Source of the DNA: Arthrobacter sp. AQ5-06
Lineage (GTDB): Bacteria > Actinomycetota > Actinomycetes > Actinomycetales > Micrococcaceae
DNA: 64,000 bases
Reading direction: 5' to 3'
NCBI RefSeq assembly: GCF_003287955.1
Contig: NZ_QMKP01000011.1
Coordinates: 107,917-171,916 of the forward strand
Each line of letters starts with the position of its first letter. Position 1 is the stretch's first letter. This document shows, in pieces, positions 47,529-54,784 of this stretch. Made by a program: the position numbers and the translations under genes. The notes under the pieces are model-generated. The model saw nothing but the letters and a program-made list of their open reading frames with translations, ran no database searches and was not told the origin of the DNA.

Positions 47529-47777
47529 ATGGGGAGCATAGAAACCGGGGATGAGGGGCTGTGGCTCCAGAGCCTTCTGGGCCAGGGCGACGCTTTTGGC
47601 GCCCTTTACGACCGGCACCGGCACAGGGTCTTCCGCCACGCTTACCGGCTGTGCGGGAACCACCACGATGCAGAAGACATCATGGCCGCCGCCTTCCTTG
47701 AACTCTGGCGGCGACGAAAGCACGTCCGGGTAGTCGAAGGATCCATCCTTCCCTGGCCAACACTTGGCCCCCTGTAA
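47529..47777 (+). pseudogene. ECF RNA polymerase sigma factor truncated after region 2
   Basis: 82 codons. GDEGLWLQSLLGQGDAFGAL and YDRHRHRVFRHAYRLCGNHH, then DAEDIMAAAFLELWRRR and VVEGSILPW match sigma-70 region 2 of extracytoplasmic-function factors, including the DAED motif at the region-2 core. After PWPTLGPL a stop ends the frame; region 4 (promoter -35 recognition) is absent and is not found in the other frames downstream. A full factor is about 170-200 residues. A long palindrome follows 10 bp later (47788). Confidence 0.7.
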
Positions 47778-47787
47778 GACGCGGTTC

Positions 47788-47817
47788 GCCGCCCGTTCAG
47801 GGATCCCTGACCGGGCG
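47788..47817. repeat. 30-bp nested palindrome
   Basis: Outer arms CCGCCCG (47788-47794) and CGGGCGG (47811-47817) enclose the perfect 14-bp palindrome TCAGGGATCCCTGA. Only one pair of positions departs from perfect symmetry. An AAAAC run follows. It may be a terminator for the truncated sigma gene, or mark the breakpoint. Confidence 0.65.
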
Positions 47818-47884
47818 GAAAACTGCCGTCCCTCATAACCGACCGACAGGAGCCAAGAAAAGGAGGCTGGCTATTATCAGTGCC

Positions 47885-48019
47885 ATGAATGAACCTCTGA
47901 GCAAGGGAACCGTGAAGACGTGGCACCGCGAAGAAGGGTGGGGATCTATCCAGATTGAGGGCGTGGCTGCAGCGCCCTCAATCTCGTCTCGGGACTCTCC
48001 GTCAGCCCCCTCCAGATGA
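47885..48019 (+). pseudogene. Truncated cold-shock domain protein
   Basis: 44 codons from the ATG at 47885. KGTVKTWHREEGWGSIQ corresponds to the first strands of a cold-shock domain (RNP-1 region, where the family has a K/E-G-Y/W-G pattern). After about 22 residues the similarity ends abruptly at a perfect hairpin (47954-47982), and the rest (APSISSRDSPSAPSR) is unrelated. A functional domain needs about 65 residues. Confidence 0.6.
47954..47982. repeat. Perfect 10-bp inverted repeat inside the truncated cold-shock gene
   Basis: ATTGAGGGCG at 47954-47963 pairs with CGCCCTCAAT at 47973-47982 around a 9-base loop. It lies exactly where cold-shock similarity stops, so it may be the end of another unit. 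Confidence 0.6.
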
Positions 48020-48054
48020 GGAGCAGTGGCCTCCACTAAATCCGTCATCACACT

Positions 48055-48573
48055 TCAGGAGCCGAAGGCCGCGCCGTACTGATCGTTCACGCTTGGGTTC
48101 AACTTTCCGCTGATACGCAGCAGCGTGGTGCCTTTCACATGGTGCCACTCAGTGCCGAAAGCTGGACCCATCTTCTTCAAGACGCCCTGGATGTATTCAG
48201 ACCGGGTTTGAAGATCCGCGGCGGTAGCGAACACCTCCACGACGGCCCCGCCGTCGATGCCCGTCGCCCCGGGCGTCGCCCCTGCATCGGCGATCCAGGC
48301 TGCCGAGGTGTACTGGCCGGGCCGGCCAAGCAGTTTGTTCGTGTCCAGTTCTTCTGTCACGGTTGTCACTGCCGTGATGCTCTGGACCTTGGCCTTAAGC
48401 GCCGCCCCGACCGAGGACGCGTCCGCTGCCACAGTCGGGGTGGGTGTCGGCGCCGGGCTCGGGGTTACGGATGGCGAAGCAGAGGCAGTGGTGACAGGAG
48501 TGCCGGCAGGTGGCGGCCCCGCACATCCGCCGAGCAGCACGGCCAACAGGATGGCTAATGCGATGAGTTTCAA
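48055..48573 (-). CDS. Hypothetical lipoprotein with Thr/Pro-rich linker
   Basis: About 172 residues. The TTG start at 48573 is preceded by GGGGGAAG, and the N-terminus KLIALAILLAVLLGGCAG is a lipoprotein signal with lipobox LGGC. A Ser/Pro/Thr-rich linker (SPSVTPSPAPTPTPTVAADA) leads to a domain of about 110 residues ending GTTLLRISGKLNPSVNDQYG, which reads like a small surface-exposed alpha/beta domain. No family is recognised. The frame is open to 48711, but the extra part lacks signal-peptide character. Confidence 0.65.
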   Translation of the reverse strand: MKLIALAILLAVLLGGCAGPPPAGTPVTTASASPSVTPSPAPTPTPTVAADASSVGAALKAKVQSITAVTTVTEELDTNKLLGRPGQYTSAAWIADAGATPGATGIDGGAVVEVFATAADLQTRSEYIQGVLKKMGPAFGTEWHHVKGTTLLRISGKLNPSVNDQYGAAFGS

Positions 48574-48798
48574 GTCTTCCCCCAGTGTGCAGATGAACCT
48601 TTCTCCGACTATAGGTGCTCCGCCCAGGCCTGATCGCGCTGGGCTCGGCCCAATCTGAGGAGAAGACATTTTCATCGTGGAAGTTAGGGCTCGAGTTACT
48701 CGTTGTCCCATAACCCGGGCAGACTGGGAGCTTACGGGACCCCAAAAACGGGGTCATGGCGACCCTCAATGCGGATTGGTTTTTACCTACTCCAAAGT

Positions 48799-48894
48799 AC
48801 GGTAGTGTTGATCTTGCGACGCGGGGTGGAGCAGTTCGGTAGCTCGCTGGGCTCATAACCCAGAGGTCACAGGTTCAAATCCTGTCCCCGCAAC
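48799..48894. repeat. 96-bp direct repeat, copy 2
   Basis: Identical to 43791-43886 over the 96 bases, offset 5008 bp. It includes the tRNA-fMet promoter region and the whole tRNA body. Confidence 0.95.
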
Positions 48895-48896
48895 CA
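48820..48896 (+). tRNA. tRNA-fMet(CAT), initiator, copy 2
   Basis: Same 74-base sequence as copy 1 with all initiator features (C1-A72 mismatch, three G-C pairs in the anticodon stem). Here the following bases are CCA, so the 3' end is encoded, unlike copy 1. A strong terminator follows. Confidence 0.95.
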
Positions 48897-48899
48897 TGC

Positions 48900-48941
48900 A
48901 GAAGACCCCGACCGGCATTACGCCGGCCGGGGTCTTCTTTT
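48900..48941 (+). terminator. Intrinsic terminator after tRNA-fMet copy 2
   Basis: AGAAGACCCCGACCGGC pairs with GCCGGCCGGGGTCTTCT around ATTAC, followed by TTTTG. The sequence differs from the terminator of copy 1, so the duplication did not include it. Confidence 0.9.
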
Positions 48942-49026
48942 GCCCGATTACACCTGGTTCCTAGTATTCTCGTTCGCAAAGCCATTTGAGCACCTGGTCA
49001 GTCATTCTCGAGAGGAATGTTGTTCG

Positions 49027-49959
49027 ATGTCCACACCCACGAAGAAGCCCGGCTCCGCGACGGGCAAGCGGTCCAGACTCTACTGGGGTGTTCCTGCCGC
49101 TCTCGTAGTGCTGGTGCTCGTGGTGCTGCTGGCCAAGTGGATGACCGGCCTTCCGGCGGTGGCCTCGTTCCTGGCTGACTATCCTGGCCATTCGGAACTG
49201 CCTGACGGCGCGCCCGTGGGATTCCCGGCATGGCTGGCCTGGCAGCACTTCCTGAACGGCTTCTTCCTGCTGCTCATCATCAGAACCGGCTGGCAGGTGC
49301 GGACCACCACGCGGCCCAGCGGCCACTGGACCCGCAACAACAAAGGGCTGATCAAGACCAAGAACGCGCCCACCAAGATCACGTTGGAGCTTTGGCTGCA
49401 CCTGACGCTGGACGCGCTCTGGGTCCTTAACGGCCTGGTGTTCGCCATCCTGCTGCTCGCCACCGGCCAATGGATGCGGATCGTGCCAACCAGCTGGGAC
49501 GTTATCCCCAATGCTCTCTCTGCAGCGCTTCAGTACGCCTCGTTGAACTGGCCCACCGACAACGGATGGGTCAACTACAACGCGCTCCAGCTGCTGACGT
49601 ATTTCGCCACCGTCTTCATCGCCGCACCACTTGCCTTCATCTCCGGCATCCGGACGTCCTCCGCCTGGCCCAAGAAGGCCACAGCCCTCAACAAGGCCTA
49701 CCCCATTGAGCTCGCGCGGGCCATCCACTTCCCGGTCATGATCTATTTCGTGGCGTTCATCGTGGTGCATGTCTTCCTGGTACTCGCCACCGGTGCGCTG
49801 CGGAACCTGAACCACATGTATGGCGGCAGCGACGACGCCGGCTGGTTTGGATTCTGGGTCTTCGTTGCGTCCGTTGCAGCCATGGTGGCAGCCTGGTTCC
49901 TGGCCCGTCCCCTCTTCCTTCGCCCCATCGCCTCCCTGATGGGCAAAGTCAGCCGCTGA
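49027..49959 (+). CDS. Cytochrome b561-like (b/b6 domain) membrane protein
   Basis: About 310 residues with at least five membrane segments: VPAALVVLVLVVLLAKW, WQHFLNGFFLLLIIRTGW, LELWLHLTLDALWVLNGLVF, HFPVMIYFVAFIVVHVFLVL and WVFVASVAAMVAAWFL. Histidines in WQHFLNGF, LHLTLD, IHFPVM and VVHVFL are placed to hold b-type hemes. Proteins of this kind pass electrons between the quinone pool and a periplasmic oxidoreductase; no partner gene is adjacent. The ATG at 49027 follows AGAGGAATG; the frame is open from 48940. Its end overlaps the convergent photolyase by 11 bp. Confidence 0.85.
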   Translation: MSTPTKKPGSATGKRSRLYWGVPAALVVLVLVVLLAKWMTGLPAVASFLADYPGHSELPDGAPVGFPAWLAWQHFLNGFFLLLIIRTGWQVRTTTRPSGHWTRNNKGLIKTKNAPTKITLELWLHLTLDALWVLNGLVFAILLLATGQWMRIVPTSWDVIPNALSAALQYASLNWPTDNGWVNYNALQLLTYFATVFIAAPLAFISGIRTSSAWPKKATALNKAYPIELARAIHFPVMIYFVAFIVVHVFLVLATGALRNLNHMYGGSDDAGWFGFWVFVASVAAMVAAWFLARPLFLRPIASLMGKVSR

Positions 49960-51424
49960 TTTCCGGGCCGGTGACGTTGTCCTTGCCTTGACGGTCCTCC
50001 CGAAGCTTCTGGTAGGTGGCCAGCGCACGCTCCCTGGACTCGGGGAGTCCCACCACTGGTGCGGGGTAGCCCTGGACATCGGGCTGCTTCCACGGTTCAT
50101 GGATGGCCTTGCGGTCCATCTGGGCGAGTTCCGGAATGAACTCGCGAAGGTACCGGCCGTCGGCGTCGAATTTCTTGCTCTGCGTCACGGGATTGAAGAT
50201 CCGGAAGTACGGGGACGCGTCCGCGCCCGAGCCTGCCACCCACTGCCAGTTGGCGGGGTTGCTGGCGGCATCGGCATCCACCAGGGTGTCCCAGAACCAG
50301 GCCTCGCCCTCACGCCAGTCGGCCAGCAGGTTCTTGACGAGGAAGGACGCCGCGGCCATCCGGACCCGGTTATGCATCCAGCCTGTCTGCCACAGCTGCC
50401 GCATCCCCGCATCCACCAGCGGATAGCCGGTCCGGCCCTGCTGCCAGGCGCCCAGCTCCGCCGCGGTGGGCTGCTGCCATTCGAAGGGGTCGAAGTCCGG
50501 GCGATAGTTTCGGGTAGCCAGTTGGGGATTGGCATACAGCAGCTGCCAGCAGAACTCCCGCCAGCCCAGCTGGGACCGGAAAATCCCGACGTCGGGCGTC
50601 AACTCGCGGGGGTAGTGGCGGCGAAGCTCATGCCACACCCGGAATGGGCTGATTTCACCAAAACGGAGGTGCGGGGACAGCCTGGAAGTGCCTTCCACCC
50701 CGGGAATGTCCCGCCCTGTGCCGTACTCCTGTGCAGGCCCGTCCAGGAAGTCCTCAAGCCTGCTGTGTGCTCCGGCCTCCCCGGGTTCCCAGGTCGCAGC
50801 CAGCCCGCCGCTCCAGTCCGGGGACACGGGCAGTAGCGCCCACTCCGCCAGCGCGTCGCTGCCGGCCTGCTTCATCGAACCGGCGACGCCGGGGGAGGGC
50901 AGACGGGCCGGCGCATCCAGCGGCGGACGAGGCTCGCCGGACGCCGTGCAGGCCCGCCAGTAGGGCGTGAACACCTTATAGGGGCCGCCGCTGCCGGTAG
51001 TGATGGTCCACGGCTCGAAGAGCAGGTTGGCCTGGAAACTGACGGCTTCGATGCCGTTCTCCGCCGACCAGGCCTTGATGTCCGCGTCCAGGGACCGCTC
51101 GGGACCGCCGTAGCGCCGGTTCCACAGCACGTGCTGCGCGTCGGTCTCCGCGGCCAGGTCCCGGATCACACGGCTGGCAGGTCCACGCCTGAGGGTGAGT
51201 GTGGAACCGGCCTCAGCAAGCGCCGCCGCCAGGGCCGTCAGTGAGTGGTGCAGCCACCAGCGGGCCGCGCCTCCCAGGGGACGGGTTCCGGGGGATTCCT
51301 CGTCGAGGATGTAGACCACCGTGAGTGGCAAGCCGAGTCCGACGGCGTGGGACAGTGCCGGGTTATCGTCCAGTCGAAGGTCATCACGGAGCCAGACGAT
51401 GGAGGATGCGACGGGGGAGACCAT
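49949..51424 (-). CDS. phr: Deoxyribodipyrimidine photolyase
   Basis: About 491 residues of class I photolyase/cryptochrome. The N-terminal antenna domain starts SSIVWLRDDLRLDDNPALSH. The FAD domain has TSRLSPHLRFGEISPFRVW, QLGWREFCWQLLYANP, GYPLVDAGMRQLWQTGWMHN, RVRMAAASFLVKNLL and DADAASNPANWQWVAGSGAD. These are the standard photolyase signatures for flavin and cyclobutane-dimer binding. The frame is open to 51487; I chose the ATG at 51424 just before the antenna domain. Confidence 0.93.
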   Translation of the reverse strand: MVSPVASSIVWLRDDLRLDDNPALSHAVGLGLPLTVVYILDEESPGTRPLGGAARWWLHHSLTALAAALAEAGSTLTLRRGPASRVIRDLAAETDAQHVLWNRRYGGPERSLDADIKAWSAENGIEAVSFQANLLFEPWTITTGSGGPYKVFTPYWRACTASGEPRPPLDAPARLPSPGVAGSMKQAGSDALAEWALLPVSPDWSGGLAATWEPGEAGAHSRLEDFLDGPAQEYGTGRDIPGVEGTSRLSPHLRFGEISPFRVWHELRRHYPRELTPDVGIFRSQLGWREFCWQLLYANPQLATRNYRPDFDPFEWQQPTAAELGAWQQGRTGYPLVDAGMRQLWQTGWMHNRVRMAAASFLVKNLLADWREGEAWFWDTLVDADAASNPANWQWVAGSGADASPYFRIFNPVTQSKKFDADGRYLREFIPELAQMDRKAIHEPWKQPDVQGYPAPVVGLPESRERALATYQKLREDRQGKDNVTGPEISG

Positions 51425-51492
51425 GGCCTCCACGCTACACATCCGCAACAGGAGCCGCACGGCCGAATGCAGGTTCTGTCCGGGCATGGCAA

Positions 51493-51521
51493 GGGCCGGG
51501 GTCCGTGACGAACCCCGGCCC
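51493..51521 (-). terminator. Hairpin downstream of the PspA gene
   Basis: GGGCCGGGGT at 51493-51502 pairs with ACCCCGGCCC at 51512-51521. It sits between the end of the PspA-like gene and the start of the photolyase, both minus strand. There is no T-run, so termination strength is uncertain. Confidence 0.55.
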
Positions 51522-51553
51522 CTGCTGGACCGCTCAGCAGCAGACGCGGCTGG

Positions 51554-52339
51554 CTACAGCCTGTCGAAGTCGGCTTCGTCGACCGTGGACTCAGACCTGG
51601 CGCTGGAAGCACCGATGGCCGGCTTGGCGCCGCCGGACTTCAGGGCCGCCAGGCGTGCCTCGATTTCCACCTGCTCGCCGAGGTCTTCGAGCTGGTTGAA
51701 CTGGGAGTCCAGACTCGACGAGGCAAGTTCCTGCTGGCCGCGGACCTTGGCCTCTTCGCGGCGGATTTTCTCTTCGAAGCGGCCAACCTCGCTGGTGGGA
51801 TCCATGAAGTCGATGCTCTTGATGGCATCGTGCACCTGGGACTGTGCTGCGGCCGTCTTGGAGCGGGCCACCAGCTCGTTGCGCTTGCTGGTGAGTTCGT
51901 TGAGCTTGCCCTTCATCTGGTCCAGGCCTGACTTGAGCTTGTCCACTACCTCGGTCTGCGAGGCGATGCTCGGCTCAGCACCCTTGGCTTCGCTTTCCGC
52001 GGACATCTGGCGCTGCAGGGCCACCTTGGCGAGGTTGTCGAACTTCTCGGCGTCAATGCTGTCTCCGGCGCTGCGGTATTCGTCAGCCTTGCGTGACGCG
52101 GCGAGGGCCTTGTTGCCCCAGTCCTGGGCGTTCTTGATGTCCTCGCGGTAGTCATCCTGGAGCATACGCAGGTTGCCGATGGTCTGGGCAACAGCGGATT
52201 CAGCCTCCGCGATGTTGTTTGTGTAGTCCCGGACCATCTGGTCCAGCATCTTCTGCGGATCCTCAGCATTGTCCAGCAAGGTGTTGATGTTTGCCTTTGC
52301 CAGCTGTGCGATCCGGCCGAAAATGGACTGCTTAACCAT
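51554..52339 (-). CDS. pspA: PspA/IM30 family protein
   Basis: 261 residues that are almost entirely helical coiled coil, the layout of phage-shock protein A. The N-terminus SIFGRIAQLAKANINTLLDN and AEDPQKMLDQMVRDYTNNI are the family's membrane-binding and first-helix motifs. The last 30 residues, after EIEARLAALKSG, are less ordered. PspA polymers stabilise stressed membranes. It follows the TPM-domain gene on the same strand by about 110 bp, an association also seen elsewhere. Confidence 0.92.
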   Translation of the reverse strand: MVKQSIFGRIAQLAKANINTLLDNAEDPQKMLDQMVRDYTNNIAEAESAVAQTIGNLRMLQDDYREDIKNAQDWGNKALAASRKADEYRSAGDSIDAEKFDNLAKVALQRQMSAESEAKGAEPSIASQTEVVDKLKSGLDQMKGKLNELTSKRNELVARSKTAAAQSQVHDAIKSIDFMDPTSEVGRFEEKIRREEAKVRGQQELASSSLDSQFNQLEDLGEQVEIEARLAALKSGGAKPAIGASSARSESTVDEADFDRL

Positions 52340-52449
52340 GGTGTTTACCTTTCGTCCTGCTCAATGGTGGCCACTGAGATCAGTGAACAGTTGTTGTACC
52401 GCTTCTATCTGCCGGCGGATCATACCTGCCGGCGCCTAGCCTCGCAGAG

Positions 52450-54498
52450 TCAGAAGTCTCCGCCGCCGCCGGAGTCTCCGCCCCAGCCACCGCCCATATC
52501 GCCGCCGCCGGAGTCGCCGCCCCAGCCGCCGCCGTCGCTGTGGCCACCGCCCCAGCCGCCGCCGCTGCCGCCGTTGAGGATGGAGTTGATGAGGATACCG
52601 CCAAGAATGGCGCCCCCGAGCCCGCCGCCTCCTCCGCCGCGCCCGCCGAACATGCCCCCGCCGCCGAAGCCCTGGTTGGCGTAGCCACCGAAGTTGTCGA
52701 CGTCGGCCTGGGCGAGCTGCGCTGCCTGGGCTGCAAGGGCGTGGGCCTGCTGGGCGTACGTGAGAGCAGTGACTGGATCGTTGCGCGAGATCGAGAGCGC
52801 GTAGTCGAGATTGCGTTGGGACTCTGCGAGCCGGGTACGTGCTTCCGTGCCCACGCCGCCACGACGGGCGGTGATGTAGTCCGAGGTGGCACTGATCTGC
52901 GCCTGCGCCGACATGATGGTCTGCTGCAGCGACGCCTGGGCGCGGCGGGCCTGGTCCTGCTGGTTCCGGATGCCGGTGAGGGACTGGTCCAAAGCCTGGT
53001 GCGCTGTTTCAACGCGCTGAAGGGTGGCGATGGGATCGATTTTCCCGCCCTGGATTTCGGCCTTGACCTGACCCAGAGCGGCCTCAACACCGGCGACCGG
53101 GCCTGCCAGTTCGGGGTGTTCGCCGGACTGAATCATGGCCTTCGCCTGCGCGAGGTCCTGGGAGGTTTCGACGACGGCTGCCTCCAGGCCGTTGCGAGCA
53201 TCGTCCAGGCTGGTGGACACCTTGGCGATGGCGTCCAGCAGAACGTTGGTCTGGTGCAGACTCTCTTCAGAAGCCCGCACGGCGACCGCGGCGAGGCTGC
53301 CCTCGCCTTCGGTGAGCTTCTCCTGGGCGGTGGCCGTGGCATTCTGCACAAAGGCCAGCCGTTCCTTGGCCTGGGTGATGTTGTCAGCGACCTGCACCAG
53401 CGCACTGTCCGCGTACTTGGCGCGCAAAGCCGTCAGTGACTGTTCGGCGCTGGCGATCTTGGCATCGGCTTCGTGGGCTCCGGCGCTGATGGCTGCCAGT
53501 GCCTGCGGGGCGTTCTTCTCGAGCTCGCGGAGCGAGTCGAAGTCGGCCTTCTGCTCCTGGAGCGAGCCCAGCGCTGCCTCTGAACGGCGGATGATTTCGC
53601 CGAGCCAGCTGCGCTGCTGTTCTTCCGTGTCCGGGATGTGGTCATCAAGCTGCTGCTGCAGCTTGAAGGATTCCGACATGTGGGCTTTGGCCTCGGCCAG
53701 GGCCTTGGTGAAGTTCCCCACCGCGGCATCGCCGTACTGGGCCTCCGCGAACCCGAGTTCCTGCTCACTGGACTTGATGGCGTCGTCGGCCTCGATGATC
53801 AGGGAACCGCTCTTTCGCCGGAGTTCCTCGATGCTGAGCGAAGCCAGCGGATCCAGCTCGGCGCCTTGGGGGCCATAGCTGGCACTGGACGCCTGGGCCG
53901 CTTTCTTCCGCTTGTTACGGAAGTAGAGGTAGGCGCCGGCTCCACCGGCAACTGCAATACCTGTTCCTACCAGGACAGCAGCCCCGGCGCCGTCGCCTGA
54001 CGGCACGGTGCCGCTACCGCCGCCCGCGGCATCGCCAATGGCTGCTGCGGTGTTAATGGCCGCCTGAGCCCAATCGTTGGCCCGCAACTGCGGGTCAACG
54101 GCACTCTTTATGATGTTGTCGCGCTTAGCATCGCTGATGGCGCTGTTGTCAGGCTTGCTGAGCTGGTATTTACGTGAGTCGGTGGCGACCGCTAGGAGCA
54201 TGGAATTTTTGCTCAGCTGCGCGGTAGTGGCCACCTCAGCAGCCCATTCAGAGGGCACATTGGGGTTGGTGAATGTTTTGACGTAGACGACGTACAGGTT
54301 CATCTGGTGGTCCGTGCCGAGCTTCTTTATGGCGTCTTCGACCTCGGACTGCCGGCCACCGAGTACTCCGGCCTTGTCCACTACCTTTGATGCTGGATCC
54401 AGAGTCACCGGGTCTTCAGCCCAGGCCGCGCCGGCAGGAACCGCGAGCAGCCCGGTCAGGCCGATCACGGCGAGGATACGTTTGAACTTTGACCGCAT
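52450..54498 (-). CDS. TPM-domain membrane protein with coiled coil and Gly-rich tail
   Basis: About 682 residues. A signal peptide (RILAVIGLTGLLAVPAGAAWA) is followed by a TPM domain (residues about 30-165: VVDKAGVLGGRQSEVEDAIK, MNLYVVYVKTF and ATDSRKYQLS). Next come a membrane helix (AGAAVLVGTGIAVAGGAGAYLYF), about 400 residues of charged coiled coil facing the cytoplasm, and a C-terminal tail of 70 residues made mostly of Gly, Trp and Asp. The coiled coil resembles PspA in style. TPM proteins in other bacteria act in membrane quality control. Start is the ATG at 54498 (GAAGGG upstream), not the TTG 6 bp before. Confidence 0.88.
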   Translation of the reverse strand: MRSKFKRILAVIGLTGLLAVPAGAAWAEDPVTLDPASKVVDKAGVLGGRQSEVEDAIKKLGTDHQMNLYVVYVKTFTNPNVPSEWAAEVATTAQLSKNSMLLAVATDSRKYQLSKPDNSAISDAKRDNIIKSAVDPQLRANDWAQAAINTAAAIGDAAGGGSGTVPSGDGAGAAVLVGTGIAVAGGAGAYLYFRNKRKKAAQASSASYGPQGAELDPLASLSIEELRRKSGSLIIEADDAIKSSEQELGFAEAQYGDAAVGNFTKALAEAKAHMSESFKLQQQLDDHIPDTEEQQRSWLGEIIRRSEAALGSLQEQKADFDSLRELEKNAPQALAAISAGAHEADAKIASAEQSLTALRAKYADSALVQVADNITQAKERLAFVQNATATAQEKLTEGEGSLAAVAVRASEESLHQTNVLLDAIAKVSTSLDDARNGLEAAVVETSQDLAQAKAMIQSGEHPELAGPVAGVEAALGQVKAEIQGGKIDPIATLQRVETAHQALDQSLTGIRNQQDQARRAQASLQQTIMSAQAQISATSDYITARRGGVGTEARTRLAESQRNLDYALSISRNDPVTALTYAQQAHALAAQAAQLAQADVDNFGGYANQGFGGGGMFGGRGGGGGGLGGAILGGILINSILNGGSGGGWGGGHSDGGGWGGDSGGGDMGGGWGGDSGGGGDF

Positions 54499-54784
54499 GT
54501 GCAACCCTTCAGCACGACTGACACCGATTCGGGACGAATGAGCGTCTCAGAATGCAGCAGCGCCCCCACGCGTGGTGTAAAGCCGCAGGTCGCTGTGGCA
54601 TTTCCTTTTGATTCTATGGTGCACCTCTTGGTGCGTCCACAGCCGCGAATATGCCACCAGCGAAACCCCCGGAAGGGCCTGTTGGCAGCGGAAATCAGTC
54701 TCCCAGCAACCTCCCAGCCAACGTTCGCCCCAGTTCCAGCCAGACAGTACATAGTTAATGCAGACGAGGATGAAAGGAAGTCCA

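Noticed and set aside
43791..48894. Prophage or integrative element with tRNA att sites
   Set aside because: No integrase, excisionase, replication or phage structural gene is present between the repeats, and the duplicated unit is a whole tRNA with its promoter rather than a 3' end.
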